Positions 46,864 to 48,071 of a stretch of 48,071 nt of DNA are shown here, in pieces. Source of the stretch: Dimargaris cristalligena (Eukaryota; Kickxellomycota; Dimargaritomycetes; Dimargaritales; Dimargaritaceae); NCBI GenBank assembly GCA_027576995.1, contig JANBQC010000171.1, positions 1-48,071 of the forward strand. Direction: 5' to 3'. Positions within the stretch are counted from its first letter, which is position 1. Every line of letters starts with the position of its first letter. A model generated the notes under the pieces. The model saw nothing but the letters and a program-made list of their open reading frames with translations. It had not been told where the DNA came from and searched no databases. A program made the translations under genes and the position numbers.

Positions 46864-48071
46864 TGGTCTAAAATCACTTCAAAGATTAAAAGAATATAGG
46901 AACGGGAACAATCAATGAGACTCCTGGTAGTGAGTAAAAGTTGTTAATAAGGGAAGTCACATGCACTATGGTAGATGCGTATAGTGAATACTAAAGGAGA
47001 GGGCGTTCTAGTTGGGATGTCAAGGAGAGGTGCCTTGTTAGTGTATTTATACAGATACGGAGAAGGAGAGGTGATACCCAGGTTGTTTGTCACCATCAAA
47101 TAGTCCTGGGAAAGGGATTCGGACAATACGGAGGTCCTTAGTAACAATGGCATATGAATCATTATTATATTAGGTGAGCCTTGTTGAATCACCATTGAGA
47201 TCCTGTGGGTCGGCATCTGCAGGAACAAGGTGGGGGAGATTCATTCCAACTGTATAGCAAATTAAGTGTTTGATGAGACGGTGTACTATTCGTTAGAAGG
47301 GCATATTCCCTTTGAATAGCATTCAAAGCTCTACAGCACCCTGTCGTATTCTACCCAATACAGCTGTACTGAATTTGGCACATATCGCTAGTCTAGCCAG
47401 GGGGAACTACTTTCGAACTTCTAGTGGTCTTACGGGGCCTTACACGCATAAGCACTCCCATCCTATTTTCTGCCCAACTCCGTACAGTACTCATCCGTAT
47501 GGCCCGACCAGCCAAACTCCATGGATACAGAGTACCACTTTAAATCTGTTTGGTTAACATACAAGCCAGTCAAATTTGTAATACTATCTGCATATCAAAT
47601 GCACTTTGATTTCTTGTCTATCATTTTTTCTAACTATACAGCAGGGCTATAGTAGTATACTATTCTACCTACTCTCTCCCCCCAGGTGAGCATTTTTTTG
47701 GTTGCCATTAACCGGCTATTGTGTTGATACTTATCCGCTATTCCGCATATTTCCGAACCGTCCCTCTTGCTGCCGATTATTTTGTTTTGCTTAAGGGTTA
47801 CACGTCGCCCCGGCAACAATTGGCCCAATGTATGTATACTGTCTATTCTGCAGGGCCATCTTCCTCCCCCCTCCCATGCACATTCGTCAATGCCCGGTGG
47901 TTGTCATTGGAACTTTACCTTCGCCCACATACTTGCATTACACCGTACTCCCAAAGTAGTGGTACTAGAGAGACCTGTTCAGCCCATGGAAGAACAACAG
48001 AGAGTCCACTACCAATAAAAAAAACGCGGTCGAAAATAGACCGGAATGACCAGTACAAAGACCTAATGAAT
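46864..48071. other. Right-edge region without a recognisable gene
   Basis: About 1.2 kb with the promoter of the methyltransferase at its left. Several short frames occur on both strands (up to about 94 codons), none with family resemblance. An incomplete gene could begin beyond the window, but nothing supports it here. Confidence 0.5.

Overview
This window is nuclear DNA from a fungus. It holds about 18 protein genes on both strands. Most have short, mostly AT-rich spliceosomal introns of the GTAAGT...YAG type. Several gene variants are typically fungal: a phosphofructokinase with an N-terminal glyoxalase-like domain, an Opi3-type phospholipid methyltransferase, and a NUO9.5-type complex I subunit. 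Intron density is high, with 11 exons in each of two genes. Genes missing from budding yeast (a 5MP/BZW translation regulator, a NUP43-like nucleoporin, an MMTAG2 homologue) are also present. Together these suggest an early-diverging fungus rather than a budding yeast. I cannot name the species; a Zoopagomycota/Kickxellomycotina-like genome is only a guess.

Layout, left to right: a beta-hydroxyacid dehydrogenase (573-1847, -); OPI3 (2515-3667, -); DIM1 (4331-5869, -), divergent from RPL35 (6439-7257, +); a 1.8 kb spacer; RPL31 (9087-9452, -); an unrecognised 11-exon coiled-coil gene (11092-14927, +), possibly extended by a Cys/His-rich reading frame to 15789; phosphofructokinase (16136-19339, +); XRN1 (20218-25001, -), divergent from IWR1 (25617-28480, +); MMTAG2-like RS protein (28778-29537, -), divergent from mitoribosomal mL45 (30104-31292, +); mitoribosomal bL32m (31753-32154, -); NUP43-like (33107-34204, -), divergent from complex I NUO9.5 (34831-35206, +); 5MP/BZW (37097-38374, +); ARP5 (39628-42204, +), convergent with RPT1 (42647-44608, -); and a SAM methyltransferase (45714-46863, -).

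The content is mostly housekeeping: ribosome production (RPL35, RPL31, DIM1), mitochondrial translation and respiration (mL45, bL32m, NUO9.5), RNA synthesis and decay (IWR1, XRN1, MMTAG2), translation control (5MP), chromatin (ARP5), proteolysis (RPT1), glycolysis (PFK) and lipid synthesis (OPI3). I found no mobile element, CRISPR array, rRNA or convincing tRNA.

The points most worth following are: (i) a 19-nt (CATC)n-CCGT word shared in the same transcriptional sense by the RPL35 intron and the RPL31 leader, each followed by a complementary (GGAT)n arm; (ii) the unrecognised coiled-coil gene and the C-x2-C / C-x2-H / C-x2-C frame after it; (iii) tiny last exons of OPI3 and DIM1, where an unspliced donor (GTAAGT) itself supplies the stop codon; (iv) an in-frame, GC-rich, splice-site-bounded insert in the dehydrogenase. 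I see no clear-cut new multi-gene system.
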